A stretch of 64,000 nucleotides of DNA from assembly GCF_003855395.1 (NCBI RefSeq), contig NZ_CP034015.1, forward strand, positions 1 to 64,000, read 5' to 3'. Both the position numbers and the translations under genes were made by a program. Of this stretch, positions 17,352 to 26,873 are shown in pieces (the first letter of the stretch is position 1; the number at the start of each line of letters is the position of its first letter). Under the pieces are notes generated by a model. That model did no database searches. It worked only from the letters and a program-made list of their open reading frames with translations, and had not been told where the DNA came from. Origin of the DNA: Shewanella livingstonensis. GTDB taxonomy: Bacteria; Pseudomonadota; Gammaproteobacteria; Enterobacterales; Shewanellaceae.

Positions 17352-19724
17352 TTATTTTTTAAGTTTGGCAAAGGCGTCTGCAAACGCATTACCCATTGCA
17401 GCATTTTGCTGCACCTTAACCGGCTTATTCACCTGTTTATTATGCCCTGCACTCTGGGCATTGGTAGCAGACTTACCCGCAGCAGGCTTGTTCTGATAAC
17501 TATTTTGTGGCTTACCTTGTGACTGTCTGGTCGCTTTTTCAGTATCTATTTTTTCATCAAGACGCATGCTTAACGCAATACGACGACGCTCAATATCCAC
17601 TTCCATCACTTTTACTTTAACCACATCACCCGCTTTAACAATGGTATGTGGGTCACTGACAAATTTGTCGGTTAACGATGAAATATGCACTAAACCATCT
17701 TGATGCACCCCCACATCAACAAAGGCACCAAAGTTAGTCACGTTGGTCACCACACCTTCTAGAATCATTTCGGCTTTAAGATGCTTTAACTCTTCTATGC
17801 CGTCTTTAAACGTAGCGGTTTTAAACTCGCCACGCGGATCGCGTCCGGGCTTATCTAACTCGGCTAAAATATCATTAATGGTCGGTACACCAAATGCGTC
17901 GGTAACAAAATCAGCCGCATTAATCTGTTTTAATAAATCACTATTACCCATTAATTCAGTTAACGACAATTGCTTAGCCTCAGCAATTAATTCAACCAAA
18001 CTATACGCTTCTGGGTGAACAGATGACGAATCTAATGGATTATCACCATTACGAATACGTAAAAAACCAGCCGCTTGCTCATAAGCTTTAGGGCCTAAAC
18101 GCGCCACACTCAATAGCTGCTTACGGTTGGTAAATTGGCCATTGGCGTCACGAAAATCTACCACATTTTTAGCTAAGGTTTTGGTTAAACCAGCAACTTG
18201 AGCTAATAACGGGGCCGATGCCATATTTAAGTCAACACCCACGGCGTTAACACAATCTTCCACCACAGCATCAAGTGATTGCGATAACTGGCTTTGGCTT
18301 ACATCATGCTGATACTGCCCAACGCCAATGGCTTTAGGTTCAATTTTTACCAGCTCAGCCAACGGGTCTTGTAAGCGACGTGCAATGGATACCGCACCAC
18401 GAATTGACACATCAAGATTAGGAAATTCATTAGCGGCAAATTCAGAGGCCGAATACACTGATGCGCCCGCTTCACTAACTATTACTTTAGTTAGCGTCGG
18501 ATGCGTCTCTTTCATAGCCGCGATTAACTCACCGGTTAGCTTGTCGGTCTCACGTGAGCCAGTGCCATTACCAATCGCGATAATGTCCACTTTGTGCATG
18601 GTGACTAAGTTGCTTAAAGTGCGAATCGATTTGTCCCACAAATTTTGCGGTGCATGAGGGAAAATAGTGGTGTGGGCCACCAGCTTACCGGTGTTATCAA
18701 CAATCGCCACTTTCACGCCAGTGCGGATCCCAGGATCAAGTCCCATAGTCGCTTTCGCACCAGCAGGTGCTGCCATCAGTAAATCACCCAGATTACGGGC
18801 AAACACTCTAATGGCTTCTTCTTCCGCGCTTTCACGCATCTTAGCGATAAACTCGGTTTCCATTTGCAAGGCAACTTTAATGCGCCATGTCGAGGTCACT
18901 ACGGTTTTTAACCATTGATCAACGCTAGAGTTAGTCAGTTCTAACTTAAAGTGATCGCTAATAATTACTTCACAATAACTGCCTTCAGTGGCTTGAGTAT
19001 CTGGATCGGCATTCATCGACAGGCTTAACACGCCTTCATTACGGCCACGTAACATCGCCAGAGCACGATGAGATGGGATTTTAGTCATCACCTCATTGTG
19101 TTCAAAATAATCGCGGAATTTAGCACCTTCTTTTTCTTTACCTTTCACCATGCGGCTTTCAAGCACAGCTTGCAGTACTAAATGTTGACGAATTTTACGC
19201 AGTAACTCTGCATCTTCGGCAAAGCGCTCCATTAAAATATAACGAGCACCATCAAGTACCGCTTTGATGTCGGCAAAACCTGCAGCTGGATTAATAAACT
19301 CAGTTGCTTTGGTATCTATGTCTAATTGGCGTTCGGCTAATACAGCATCAACAAGCGGTTCAATACCGGCTTCGATAGCAATTTGCCCCTTAGTGCGGCG
19401 CTTTGGTTTGAACGGCAGATATAAATCTTCAAGACGGGTTTTACTGTCGGCGTCATTAATCGCTTGAGTTAACGCTGGAGTTAATTTTCCTTGTGCGCCA
19501 ATACTCGACAAAATCACCTGACGGCGATCGTGTAACTCACGCAAATAACCTAAGCGAGAAAACAAGTTACGTAATTGGGTGTCATCTAAACCACCGGTTG
19601 CTTCTTTACGATAGCGCGCAATAAATGGCACTGTCGCGCCATCATCTAATAGCGCAATGGTCGCTGAGACCTGTTGTTCACGGACATTAAGTTCTTGAGC
19701 GATAATCTGGGCAATATTATGCAT
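17352..19724 (-). CDS. tex: Transcription accessory protein Tex
   Basis: A 790-residue RNA-binding protein. The N-terminus ([32 protein letters not shown]) is diagnostic. It continues through a YqgF/RNase H-like domain ([17 protein letters not shown]), helix-hairpin-helix repeats ([38 protein letters not shown]) and an S1 domain near residues 655-725 ([26 protein letters not shown]). The tail after S1 is basic and low in complexity. Tex is linked to transcription and RNA quality control and is related to eukaryotic Spt6. I use the ATG at 19724 rather than an upstream TTG because the product then starts [12 protein letters not shown]. It is divergent from greB, another transcription factor gene. 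Confidence 0.95.
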   Translation of the reverse strand: MHNIAQIIAQELNVREQQVSATIALLDDGATVPFIARYRKEATGGLDDTQLRNLFSRLGYLRELHDRRQVILSSIGAQGKLTPALTQAINDADSKTRLEDLYLPFKPKRRTKGQIAIEAGIEPLVDAVLAERQLDIDTKATEFINPAAGFADIKAVLDGARYILMERFAEDAELLRKIRQHLVLQAVLESRMVKGKEKEGAKFRDYFEHNEVMTKIPSHRALAMLRGRNEGVLSLSMNADPDTQATEGSYCEVIISDHFKLELTNSSVDQWLKTVVTSTWRIKVALQMETEFIAKMRESAEEEAIRVFARNLGDLLMAAPAGAKATMGLDPGIRTGVKVAIVDNTGKLVAHTTIFPHAPQNLWDKSIRTLSNLVTMHKVDIIAIGNGTGSRETDKLTGELIAAMKETHPTLTKVIVSEAGASVYSASEFAANEFPNLDVSIRGAVSIARRLQDPLAELVKIEPKAIGVGQYQHDVSQSQLSQSLDAVVEDCVNAVGVDLNMASAPLLAQVAGLTKTLAKNVVDFRDANGQFTNRKQLLSVARLGPKAYEQAAGFLRIRNGDNPLDSSSVHPEAYSLVELIAEAKQLSLTELMGNSDLLKQINAADFVTDAFGVPTINDILAELDKPGRDPRGEFKTATFKDGIEELKHLKAEMILEGVVTNVTNFGAFVDVGVHQDGLVHISSLTDKFVSDPHTIVKAGDVVKVKVMEVDIERRRIALSMRLDEKIDTEKATRQSQGKPQNSYQNKPAAGKSATNAQSAGHNKQVNKPVKVQQNAAMGNAFADAFAKLKK

Positions 19725-19960
19725 AATCAATCGAATTCGACATGGTTTAAAATAAAATTATGCCAAAGATACCATAAAGACCAGCAGTTCGCTGCTAGTA
19801 CGAAAGGCTTTATGATGTCTTTCGAGATAATAGATAAAAAGAATGCATCATCTGGCATGAAGTGCTAAAACACACAGGTAAATATTGCGGCTTAAGATTG
19901 TTATACATTTTGCAAAAGACAACATTGCATCATTAATCGACCACATAAAGAGTAACCCGC

Positions 19961-20446
19961 GTGAAAACAAAGCTAATCACTTTAGAAGGCTACAATAAAC
20001 TCAGAATTGAGCACGATTACCTGTGGAAAGAACAGCGTCCTGAAGTGACTAAAATTGTCACTTGGGCGGCAGGTTTGGGTGACCGCTCCGAGAACGCTGA
20101 TTATACTTTTAATAAACGTTTATTAAGGCAAATTGACCGTCGAGTACGCTATTTACGCAAGCTGCTGCCCGAACTCAAAATTGTCTATTACGCACCCGAG
20201 CAAGAAGGCAAAGTATTTTTTGGCGCCACGGTTGAAATTGAAAACGACGCCGGTGACATTAAAACCTTTAAAATTGTCGGCCCAGAAGAAATTTACGACG
20301 AACGTAAAGACTATATCTCCATCGACTCGCCCATGGCCCGCGCGTTACTCAAAAAACAAGTAGACGATGAAGCGGTAGTGAGCACACCTCAAGGTGATAA
20401 AACCTGGTACATCAATAAAATTAGTTACAAACTAGAACAAAAATAA
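19961..20446 (+). CDS. greB: Transcription elongation factor GreB
   Basis: A 161-residue secondary-channel factor that stimulates cleavage of backtracked RNA by RNA polymerase. The N-terminal coiled coil contains the catalytic tip GDRSENADY with its acidic residues, and the GreB-type KRLLRQIDRRVRYLRKLL arm follows. The C-terminal FKBP-like domain has GATVEIENDAGDIKTFKIVGPEE. The start is GTG at 19961. It is divergent from tex, a common pairing in gammaproteobacteria. Length and motifs are normal. Confidence 0.95.
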   Translation: MKTKLITLEGYNKLRIEHDYLWKEQRPEVTKIVTWAAGLGDRSENADYTFNKRLLRQIDRRVRYLRKLLPELKIVYYAPEQEGKVFFGATVEIENDAGDIKTFKIVGPEEIYDERKDYISIDSPMARALLKKQVDDEAVVSTPQGDKTWYINKISYKLEQK

Positions 20447-20460
20447 CGTATCCAAGGAAA

Positions 20461-20607
20461 ATGCAATCAAAGGCGTTAATGGCTATAGTTGCGCGTCGTC
20501 AAAAAAATATTGAACAGTTAAGCTTTGCTGCTAACACTGGGCATGGTGACTCCAACACCACAAAGATATTGTTCCCTGATAGATTCAGCTTTGAAGAGCC
20601 ATATTGA
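20461..20607 (+). CDS. Possible small ORF of 48 residues
   Basis: An ATG 14 bases after the greB stop is preceded by AAGGAAA at a good distance and opens a 48-codon frame ending in TGA at 20605-20607. The product (MQSKALMAIVARRQKN to FPDRFSFEEPY) resembles no family I know and has no membrane helix. It could be a real small protein translated from the greB transcript, a decayed gene, or chance; the ribosome binding site is the only positive sign. Confidence 0.3.
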   Translation: MQSKALMAIVARRQKNIEQLSFAANTGHGDSNTTKILFPDRFSFEEPY

Positions 20608-20652
20608 CTCATGAACCATCAGTATTAGAAACAATAAATATTAGGAACCATT

Positions 20653-21285
20653 TTGACTATAGCAAAATTGATTATGTGCGAGGTTGATGACGGTAAACAA
20701 GAGGCTTTTTCACAAAGTCAGAGTGCCTGGAGTCAACTGTCGACGTGTAACGGTTTTGTTGGGCAAGCAGGTGGATGGGAAGCATCGTCAAGCACTGCAA
20801 TTATCTTAGGTTTTTGGGAATCACAGTTTCACGTGAGTGAATTCATGAGAACTACCCACGATGAGATTTATTTAACTAATAAACAACAATCCACTTATCG
20901 TCATTGCTCAGTTAATTACTTCGAACTCATTTCAACCATATCTGACTTACAGATTGATTTTTCAGGTACTGGAGTATTAAGAATCGCTTACTGCTCAAGA
21001 GTACTGGACATTGATAGGTTTAATCGAGATCAACAACTTATTTGGAACCCCCAACTATCAACACAACTCGGATGTTTAGGCGCTCACGTTTGGCGCCATG
21101 TTAAACACCATGACTGTTACTTAGTGGTAACGCATTGGGAATCACTAGAAGCTCATGAAATATACGCAAACAATGTATTGCCAACATTACGAGAGATAGC
21201 CCGCCCATCGGAGTACATAGAACAACTATTAGGTAAGGTTGTTGTTCTCGATACAAAGTGGAATGTCAAATCCTATAACGATTGA
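20653..21285 (+). CDS. DUF4937 / YdbC-like dimeric alpha-beta barrel protein
   Basis: A 210-residue protein with two related ferredoxin-like halves. The first half (AKLIMCEVDDGKQEAFSQSQSAWSQL, GFVGQAGGWE, ILGFWESQFHVSEFMRTTHDEI) matches the DUF4937 group that includes Bacillus YdbC. The second half (FNRDQQLIWNPQLSTQLGCLGAHVWRH, YLVVTHWESLEAHEIYANNVLPTL) repeats the antibiotic-monooxygenase-like fold. The start is TTG at 20653, supported by an AGGA site 6 bases upstream. Such proteins may bind small aromatic or heme-like ligands, but the function is unknown. Confidence 0.7.
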   Translation: MTIAKLIMCEVDDGKQEAFSQSQSAWSQLSTCNGFVGQAGGWEASSSTAIILGFWESQFHVSEFMRTTHDEIYLTNKQQSTYRHCSVNYFELISTISDLQIDFSGTGVLRIAYCSRVLDIDRFNRDQQLIWNPQLSTQLGCLGAHVWRHVKHHDCYLVVTHWESLEAHEIYANNVLPTLREIARPSEYIEQLLGKVVVLDTKWNVKSYND

Positions 21286-21717
21286 TCACCACAGGTAACA
21301 TTCCATCTAACCAGTTTAAACCGGCACGATAATATTGTCGTTTCTTCCTTGAAAAACATTATCAATTCTTGCAGTTTTGCTAACGTGTTAGTGAACATTT
21401 ACAAGCTAAGGCATCTACTCATATATGAACAGATGATGGCTAATAGCCTTTACGTCGTGGCGCATCACCCACACCAGAGCAAAGGGGTAAAGCGCATTCT
21501 TGTTTATGAATCAGCCTTTGCAAACCCTCTGCGTTCCAGCAACTTTTTCGCTTTTTAACCAAACAACAGCAGCGAAAAAATTGCGACGGAAATTGATCGA
21601 GCTTCTGACAGCGTATGTAACCATCTTCGCCCTTATTCGAAAATGCTAACGCTTCACATGGGGCGTCTCTTCCACCCTGTATCATTGCCGAGATAAAGCC
21701 AGAAAAGAAGGTCCCCA
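21286..21717. other. Gene-free stretch before the IS remnant
   Basis: No supportable gene lies here. A minus-strand frame over 21440-21754 is open but cysteine-rich, with low-plausibility composition. A neighbouring minus frame contains KKRKKLLERRGFAKADS followed by a stop, which looks like the tail of a decayed repeat or mobile gene; I cannot name it. Together with the transposase remnant that follows, this suggests a hotspot for insertions. Confidence 0.35.
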
Positions 21718-22004
21718 GTGCCAAGAAAAACATTAACCAGTAATGATTGGTCAACTGAAGCTAAGTTTGCCGTTCTCATCGAAACAGCACCTATGTCTGA
21801 AACCGAAATTAGCCAATATTTCCAAGAAAAAGGCTTGTTTCGAGAACAAGTTCAGCAGTGGAAGCAAGATTGTTTCGGCGGTTTTAAGACCAGTGAAGTT
21901 CAAGCCAAATCAGACAAGGCGGAAATAAAGTCCCTGCAATGAGAATGACGTTACAAGGAGAAGGCACAAAATACAGCCACACTCCCTTGTAAATTCCCTT
22001 TGTA
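21718..22004 (+). pseudogene. IS3-type transposase OrfA remnant
   Basis: A GTG-started frame gives 74 residues (MPRKTLTSNDWSTEAKF, EISQYFQEKGLFREQVQQWKQD) that resemble the N-terminal helix-turn-helix part of IS3-family OrfA proteins. The same frame runs into TGA, then another TGA two codons later, and continues with a recognisable but degraded tail (RYKEKAQNTATL), where intact proteins have a charged E-R-E-L-x-R-K-E-K-A-like helix followed by A-A-L. No OrfB, terminal inverted repeats or target duplication was seen. It is therefore a decayed fragment, not an active element. Confidence 0.65.
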
Positions 22005-22353
22005 AATTGACGTCCAAGTCAGTAAGTTATGTTAACTAAAAGATGAACGACAATACCTTAGCGTTTAACATCTAAAATAAGTCAACATTAGCGTCATTGC
22101 TTGTGAATGACAGGACAAAGTCACTGAGCTACAGCACGAAAACTGATTTTAACAAGCGAGCATAATCGAAGAGCAAGGATAAAGATAACGCTTAATCGAG
22201 ATGACGATAATGATTTTAAACAAAATCCAATCGTTAATGGTGTAATATTCTAAGCCAAAGATTCTGATGATTTCTAACAAGTAAAACAGGGGTTTCAACT
22301 TGTTAATGTCTCAGTAAGAACAACATAATAATTAACCTTATTGCGAGAGCATT
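22005..22353. other. Gene-free stretch before the diguanylate cyclase
   Basis: About 350 bases between the transposase remnant and the GGDEF gene hold no open frame I can support. Part is probably further decayed insertion-sequence DNA and the last 60-80 bases the promoter of the cyclase gene. Confidence 0.35.
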
Positions 22354-23328
22354 ATGATCAATCAGCTCCAGGAAAAATATCAACTGTCACTATTGCTGCT
22401 ACTCAGTGTTGTGGCTGTATTGGGGATTTCTCCTTTTGTGGTGATACGTTATCTTGCTGGCAACTTCACCGCTGCAATTATTGATATTACGCTGATTTTG
22501 GGCATCATAACGTTAGTCGGTTATGCGTATTACGCAAAAAAAATCCGCAGAGTAAGCGCGGTGATAGCAATATTTATTAATGCCGGTGTTGTCACCATCG
22601 TTATTGCTAACGGAATTGATAGTTTTTTGTGGATTTACCCCGTCTTCGCCAGCACTTTTGTTCTGGTAAAACCAATTGAAGCCCTTGGTATTAATGCTGT
22701 CGCCGGAGTTACTATAGTAAAATTTTCTAACATTTTTACCACCATTTCAGAGGATTCCTTCATTGTGACAAACTTGATGTTGTCATTATGTGTTTTTGTT
22801 TATGCCAGCCACAGTGCCAAGCAATTTCGCTTACTTGAAGATCTCAATACAACTGATCCGCTCACCGGTGCATTTAATCGCCGTGCCATGAGCTCAGACA
22901 TGCAAGCAGCCTTAATTAACGCTGAGCACGACGGTATTAAGCAATGGCTAGCCATCCTGGATTTAGATTACTTTAAAAGAGTAAACGATAAGTTCGGCCA
23001 TGCTGTTGGTGACCAAATACTTAAAGATTTTGTGGCAATTACTACATCACACATCGGTAAATACGACCGGCTTTATCGATTTGGCGGGGAGGAGTTTGTG
23101 CTATTAATTCCCGAGAGCAGTAATCAACAACAAATGTTTTTTGACAGCCTGAGAACGGCGATTAAAAAAGAATTGAAAAATCCAGATGGCGAAGCAATAA
23201 CCGTATCATTTGGTGTCGCTGATTGGGTGCCTAATACAACGGCAGATACTTGGTTGCAACGCGCAGATGAAGCTCTTTATCTCGCGAAGGACAGAGGTCG
23301 AGATTGTGTCGTCTTCAGTGACTCATAA
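22354..23328 (+). CDS. Membrane diguanylate cyclase (GGDEF)
   Basis: A 324-residue protein with about six N-terminal helices (residues 14-155) acting as an unknown sensor, followed by a GGDEF domain. The domain starts at TDPLTGAFNRRAM, has the metal-binding DLDYFKRVND segment and an intact RFGGEEFVLLIPE active site, so synthesis of cyclic di-GMP from two GTP is expected. The position of the inhibitory RxxD I-site, five residues before GGEEF, reads GKYD, so product inhibition through the classical I-site is probably absent. It stands alone between remnants of mobile DNA and of a photoreceptor gene. Confidence 0.9.
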   Translation: MINQLQEKYQLSLLLLLSVVAVLGISPFVVIRYLAGNFTAAIIDITLILGIITLVGYAYYAKKIRRVSAVIAIFINAGVVTIVIANGIDSFLWIYPVFASTFVLVKPIEALGINAVAGVTIVKFSNIFTTISEDSFIVTNLMLSLCVFVYASHSAKQFRLLEDLNTTDPLTGAFNRRAMSSDMQAALINAEHDGIKQWLAILDLDYFKRVNDKFGHAVGDQILKDFVAITTSHIGKYDRLYRFGGEEFVLLIPESSNQQQMFFDSLRTAIKKELKNPDGEAITVSFGVADWVPNTTADTWLQRADEALYLAKDRGRDCVVFSDS

Positions 23329-23352
23329 ATTCAGTTACTAATTGTCTAGTTA

Positions 23353-23381
23353 TAGTAGCCTAGTTATTAGTAGCCTAGTTA
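23353..23381. repeat. Short direct repeat, 14 bp x 2
   Basis: TAGTAGCCTAGTTA occurs twice, separated by a single T. The second copy overlaps the stop codon of the BLUF remnant on the other strand. It may mark a slippage or repair event. Confidence 0.6.
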
Positions 23382-23624
23382 CGATCTGATACGCTGGAGA
23401 TCTACTTTAGTCGCTTGCTTTTTCTGTACTAAATCTTGTAACACATTAACAATATCTCTTCCCGCCTGCTTCATTGTACTTTGGTCTTTAACGTCATTTA
23501 AACCCACAATATCGAATCTCATTGAATCTTCAATACCAGCAAATGCCATAGACCATTCAGAGAAGCTTCTTTCATCTGCCTTTTCAAAATAAAGTACGAC
23601 TATTTCTGCATGTCGGCTATCGAG
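23379..23624 (-). pseudogene. BLUF blue-light sensor, C-terminal remnant
   Basis: Read on the minus strand, 81 codons end in TAA and contain DSRHAEIVVLYFEKADERSFSEWSMAFAGI, which matches the end of the BLUF photoreceptor domain (the D-x-RH segment and the WSM motif). A further 50 residues then resemble the C-terminal helices of short BLUF proteins. A TAG stop lies immediately upstream in frame. The N-terminal half with the flavin-binding Tyr and Gln is absent, and no start codon fits. The gene is therefore a truncated relic of a FAD-binding blue-light sensor. Confidence 0.65.
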
Positions 23625-23956
23625 CTAAAAATTATATATTGGATTTAACATGCTCGCAGTTAATAGATTTAAGCCATTAAGGGTAATTAAAACAGGACTA
23701 AGGTTACCAATAAACGAGCGACTAATACATAGGCATGAAAGGCTTTATTACCATGGATTATGGTATTAAAAATTAATCTCAAAAAATAAGGCCTGAGTCG
23801 CCACTCTTGCCCGTTGTGGCATAGTCGTGGGCACCAATGAGTTTATCAAGCTTGCTAACATTACGCTGCTCACTGACAGAATTCTTCACTCAACATAAGC
23901 AAACATAAGCAAACAGCTTATCTTTCCGTTGTAGCCGCTCATTTTTTCACTCAAAA
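23625..23956. other. Gene-free stretch before the acnA terminator
   Basis: About 330 AT-rich bases with no supportable ORF. A short repeated ACATAAGCAA occurs near 23894. The missing N-terminal part of the BLUF gene is not recognisable here, so that end was lost rather than frameshifted. Confidence 0.35.
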
Positions 23957-23982
23957 AAGCCCAAGTCGTTAAACTTGGGCTT
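23957..23982 (-). terminator. Terminator of acnA
   Basis: AAGCCCAAGT and ACTTGGGCTT form a perfect 10-bp stem with a 6-base loop, followed in the minus direction by a run of six T. It lies about 70 bases after the acnA stop codon. Confidence 0.85.
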
Positions 23983-24054
23983 ATTTACGGGTAGTTTAAG
24001 CAGGTTATAACCTGAGATTGAAACCAAACGACTTAGCCAAAAGGTTTAACTAAA

Positions 24055-26781
24055 TTACTTGGCTAAATTACGTAATACATAATGCAAAATCCCACCGTGT
24101 TGGTAGTAACTGAACTCATTTGGCGTATCAATACGGATTTTAGCTTCAAACGAATGTTGCTTACCCGCTTTGTCAGTTGCGATCACCTTAACGGTTTTTT
24201 GACCGGCACTCACCGCTGGAATACTAAATTGCTCTTCACCTGTGAGGTTAAGCGACTCAGCACTGTCGTCTGGCATAAACTGCAAAGGCAAAATGCCCAT
24301 TCCAACTAAGTTAGAGCGATGAATGCGCTCATAGCTTTGAGCGATTACCGCTTTAACGCCCAACAATGCTGGGCCTTTGGCTGCCCAGTCTCGCGAGCTA
24401 CCGGTACCATATTCTTTCCCTGCTAGCACAATACAAGGCGTGCCTTGTTGCTGATACTGCATAGCGGCATCAAATACAGTCATCGACTCACCGTTAGGCA
24501 TTAAACGTGTCCAACAGCCTTCGGTTCCTGGTGCTAGCAAGTTTCTCAATCTTACATTGGCAAAGGTGCCGCGCATCATCACTTCATGGTTACCACGACG
24601 TGAACCGTAAGAGTTAAAGTCTTTAATCGCCACGCCAGCTTGTTGTAAATAATCTCCAGCAGGGCTGTTTGGTGCAATAGATCCCGCCGGTGAAATATGG
24701 TCTGTTGTCACCGAGTCGCCCAATTTGAGTAAACAACGGGCGTTGTCTATGCCTGTTATTGTGGGCACTTCGGCAGTGATGCCGTCAAAAAATGGCGGCT
24801 GTTTAACATAGGTAGAATCTGGCCAGTTATATTTCTGACTCTGCACCACCTCTAACCCTTGCCAATCTGCATCACCACTGTAAACATCAGCATAACGCGA
24901 TACAAACATATCACTTTGCACTGCACTGGCCATAACCTGTTGGATTTCTTGATTATCCGGCCAGATATCTTTTAAATAAACCGCATTACCATCGGCATCC
25001 TCCCCAAGTGACTCGCTAGCAATATCGGCTTTCATGTTACCGGCTAGTGCATATGCGACCACCAGCGGCGGAGATGCTAAGTAATTAGCTTGTACCTCAG
25101 GATGGATCCGACCATCAAAGTTACGGTTACCCGACAATACCGAACACACCTTCAACCTGCCCTGTTGAATCGCTTCACTTACAGGCTGAGGCAATGGGCC
25201 GGAATTACCGATACAGGTGGTACAACCGTAACCGACTAACTGAAACCCTAAGGCATCTAAATCGACATTGAGACCTGATTTTATTAAATAGTCTGTCACC
25301 ACCTGCGAGCCTGGTGCAAAGCTGGTTTTTACCCAAGGCTTAACCTGTAAACCTTTTCTGCGGGCATTTCTGGCCAATAATCCGGCGGCAATTAATACCG
25401 ATGGGTTAGAGGTATTAGTGCAACTGGTAATCGCGGCGATGACCACCGCACCGGCTTCGAGGATAAAGTCTTTATCTCGATAGCGGCAAGCTACACCTTT
25501 ATTGCCATCTGCGACCGGCACCTCTACAGCAGGGCCGCCTTCACTTTCAAGCTCATCCTTACCTTGGACTTCAATTTGGCTAACCGGAATTTGGCTGTCG
25601 AGCCACTGACGGAAGCTAACACCCGCCTGCTCTAGTGCAATTCTATCCTGCGGCCTTTTAGGGCCGGCGATAGATGGCACAATACTGCCCAAATCTAGCT
25701 GTAAAGTAGCGTGATAACAGGCTTGATTATTAGAGGCGCTAGCCCACATATCCATCTTTTTAAGGTACGCTTTTATCAGCTCAATACGATCAGGGGAGCG
25801 ACCTGTAAGCGCTAAGTAATCTAAGGTTTGCTGATCAATCGGAAAAATACCACAAGTCGCACCGTATTCTGGGGCCATATTGGCAATGGTAGCCCTATCG
25901 GCTAAGGTCAGTTGATCGACGCCTGCACCAAAAAACTCAACAAATTTACCGACCACGCCAAATGCACGTAATTGCTCAGTAACGGTTAATACCAAATCGG
26001 TTGCGGTAACTCCTGGGGGCAATTTACCGGTAAATTCAAAGCCGACAATTTCGGGTAACAGCATAGTCACAGGTTGCCCAAGCATCGCAGCTTCAGCTTC
26101 AATACCGCCTACGCCCCAGCCAAGCACACCTAAACCGTTAATCATGGTGGTATGAGAATCTGTACCGACTAAGGTGTCTGGGTACAATAAGTTGTCTTCA
26201 TCTTCTTTAACAAAAACCACTCGAGCCAAATATTCTAAATTAATCTGATGCACGATACCGCGCCCTGGCGGCACCACTTTAAAGTTGTCAAAAGCTTGCT
26301 GACCCCAACGCAAAAACTGGTAGCGTTCACGGTTACGTTGAATTTCGATAGCGGTATTTTTTTGCAGCGCACCAGATTCGGCAAACACATCAACCATCAC
26401 CGAATGATCTATCACCAGTTCCACCGGATTAAGCGGGTTAATCACGTCAGCATTGCCACCTAATGTCTCGATAGCATCACGCATGGCGGCCAAATCGACT
26501 ACTGAGGGCACACCGGTAAAATCTTGTAAAATGACCCTTGAGGGCACAAAAGCGATTTCGGTTTCTGACCAGTTATCTACATCCCAGCGTGCCAAGGTAT
26601 CAATATCTTCTGGCTGGACAAATTCTGAGTTTTCATAACGCAGGAGATTTTCTAATAAGATTTTTGCAGCGAAGGGTAAGCGAGATAAATCGTAGTGTTC
26701 GGCTAATCGGTCAAAGCTGTAATACCGGAAAGTTTCTCCCTTACTTTCAAGCTGTTTCAATAATTGCATAGAATCTTTCAT
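24055..26781 (-). CDS. acnA: Aconitate hydratase A (AcnA/IRP type)
   Basis: A 908-residue monomeric [4Fe-4S] enzyme that interconverts citrate and isocitrate in the TCA and glyoxylate cycles. Cluster-binding cysteines are in SCTNTSNPSV and GCTTCIGNSGPL. The N-terminus (YYSFDRLAEHYDLSRLPFAAKILLENLLR) and the QDFTGVPSVVDLAAMRDA segment are typical of the AcnA/IRP1 branch rather than AcnB. The swivelling domain ends in GTGSSRDWAAKGPALLGVKAVIAQSYERIHRSNLVGMGILPL. ATG 26781 is preferred over GTG 26784 because AGGGAGA is 7 bases before it. It is divergent from fumC, so two TCA enzymes share the intergenic region. AcnD, a related methylcitrate enzyme, is less likely by length and N-terminus. Confidence 0.93.
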   Translation of the reverse strand: MKDSMQLLKQLESKGETFRYYSFDRLAEHYDLSRLPFAAKILLENLLRYENSEFVQPEDIDTLARWDVDNWSETEIAFVPSRVILQDFTGVPSVVDLAAMRDAIETLGGNADVINPLNPVELVIDHSVMVDVFAESGALQKNTAIEIQRNRERYQFLRWGQQAFDNFKVVPPGRGIVHQINLEYLARVVFVKEDEDNLLYPDTLVGTDSHTTMINGLGVLGWGVGGIEAEAAMLGQPVTMLLPEIVGFEFTGKLPPGVTATDLVLTVTEQLRAFGVVGKFVEFFGAGVDQLTLADRATIANMAPEYGATCGIFPIDQQTLDYLALTGRSPDRIELIKAYLKKMDMWASASNNQACYHATLQLDLGSIVPSIAGPKRPQDRIALEQAGVSFRQWLDSQIPVSQIEVQGKDELESEGGPAVEVPVADGNKGVACRYRDKDFILEAGAVVIAAITSCTNTSNPSVLIAAGLLARNARRKGLQVKPWVKTSFAPGSQVVTDYLIKSGLNVDLDALGFQLVGYGCTTCIGNSGPLPQPVSEAIQQGRLKVCSVLSGNRNFDGRIHPEVQANYLASPPLVVAYALAGNMKADIASESLGEDADGNAVYLKDIWPDNQEIQQVMASAVQSDMFVSRYADVYSGDADWQGLEVVQSQKYNWPDSTYVKQPPFFDGITAEVPTITGIDNARCLLKLGDSVTTDHISPAGSIAPNSPAGDYLQQAGVAIKDFNSYGSRRGNHEVMMRGTFANVRLRNLLAPGTEGCWTRLMPNGESMTVFDAAMQYQQQGTPCIVLAGKEYGTGSSRDWAAKGPALLGVKAVIAQSYERIHRSNLVGMGILPLQFMPDDSAESLNLTGEEQFSIPAVSAGQKTVKVIATDKAGKQHSFEAKIRIDTPNEFSYYQHGGILHYVLRNLAK

Positions 26782-26873
26782 CACTGATCTCCCTATAAAC
26801 GTTTATTAGTACTTCCTGCTAAGCTTAGTGAATACACTAACATATCCAAATCAAAAATCGAGTCGAAAATCTT

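Noticed and set aside
18328..18918. Plus-strand open frames opposite tex
   Set aside because: They are antisense shadows of a well-conserved gene with no homology or ribosome binding sites. The same applies to frames opposite dinF, acnA, the flavoprotein and the GGDEF-EAL gene.
21440..21754. Minus-strand open frame of 104 codons, cysteine-rich
   Set aside because: It overlaps the transposase remnant, has an unlikely composition and no clear ribosome binding site. A neighbouring frame shows a decayed repeat-like tail, so I treat the area as remnant DNA.
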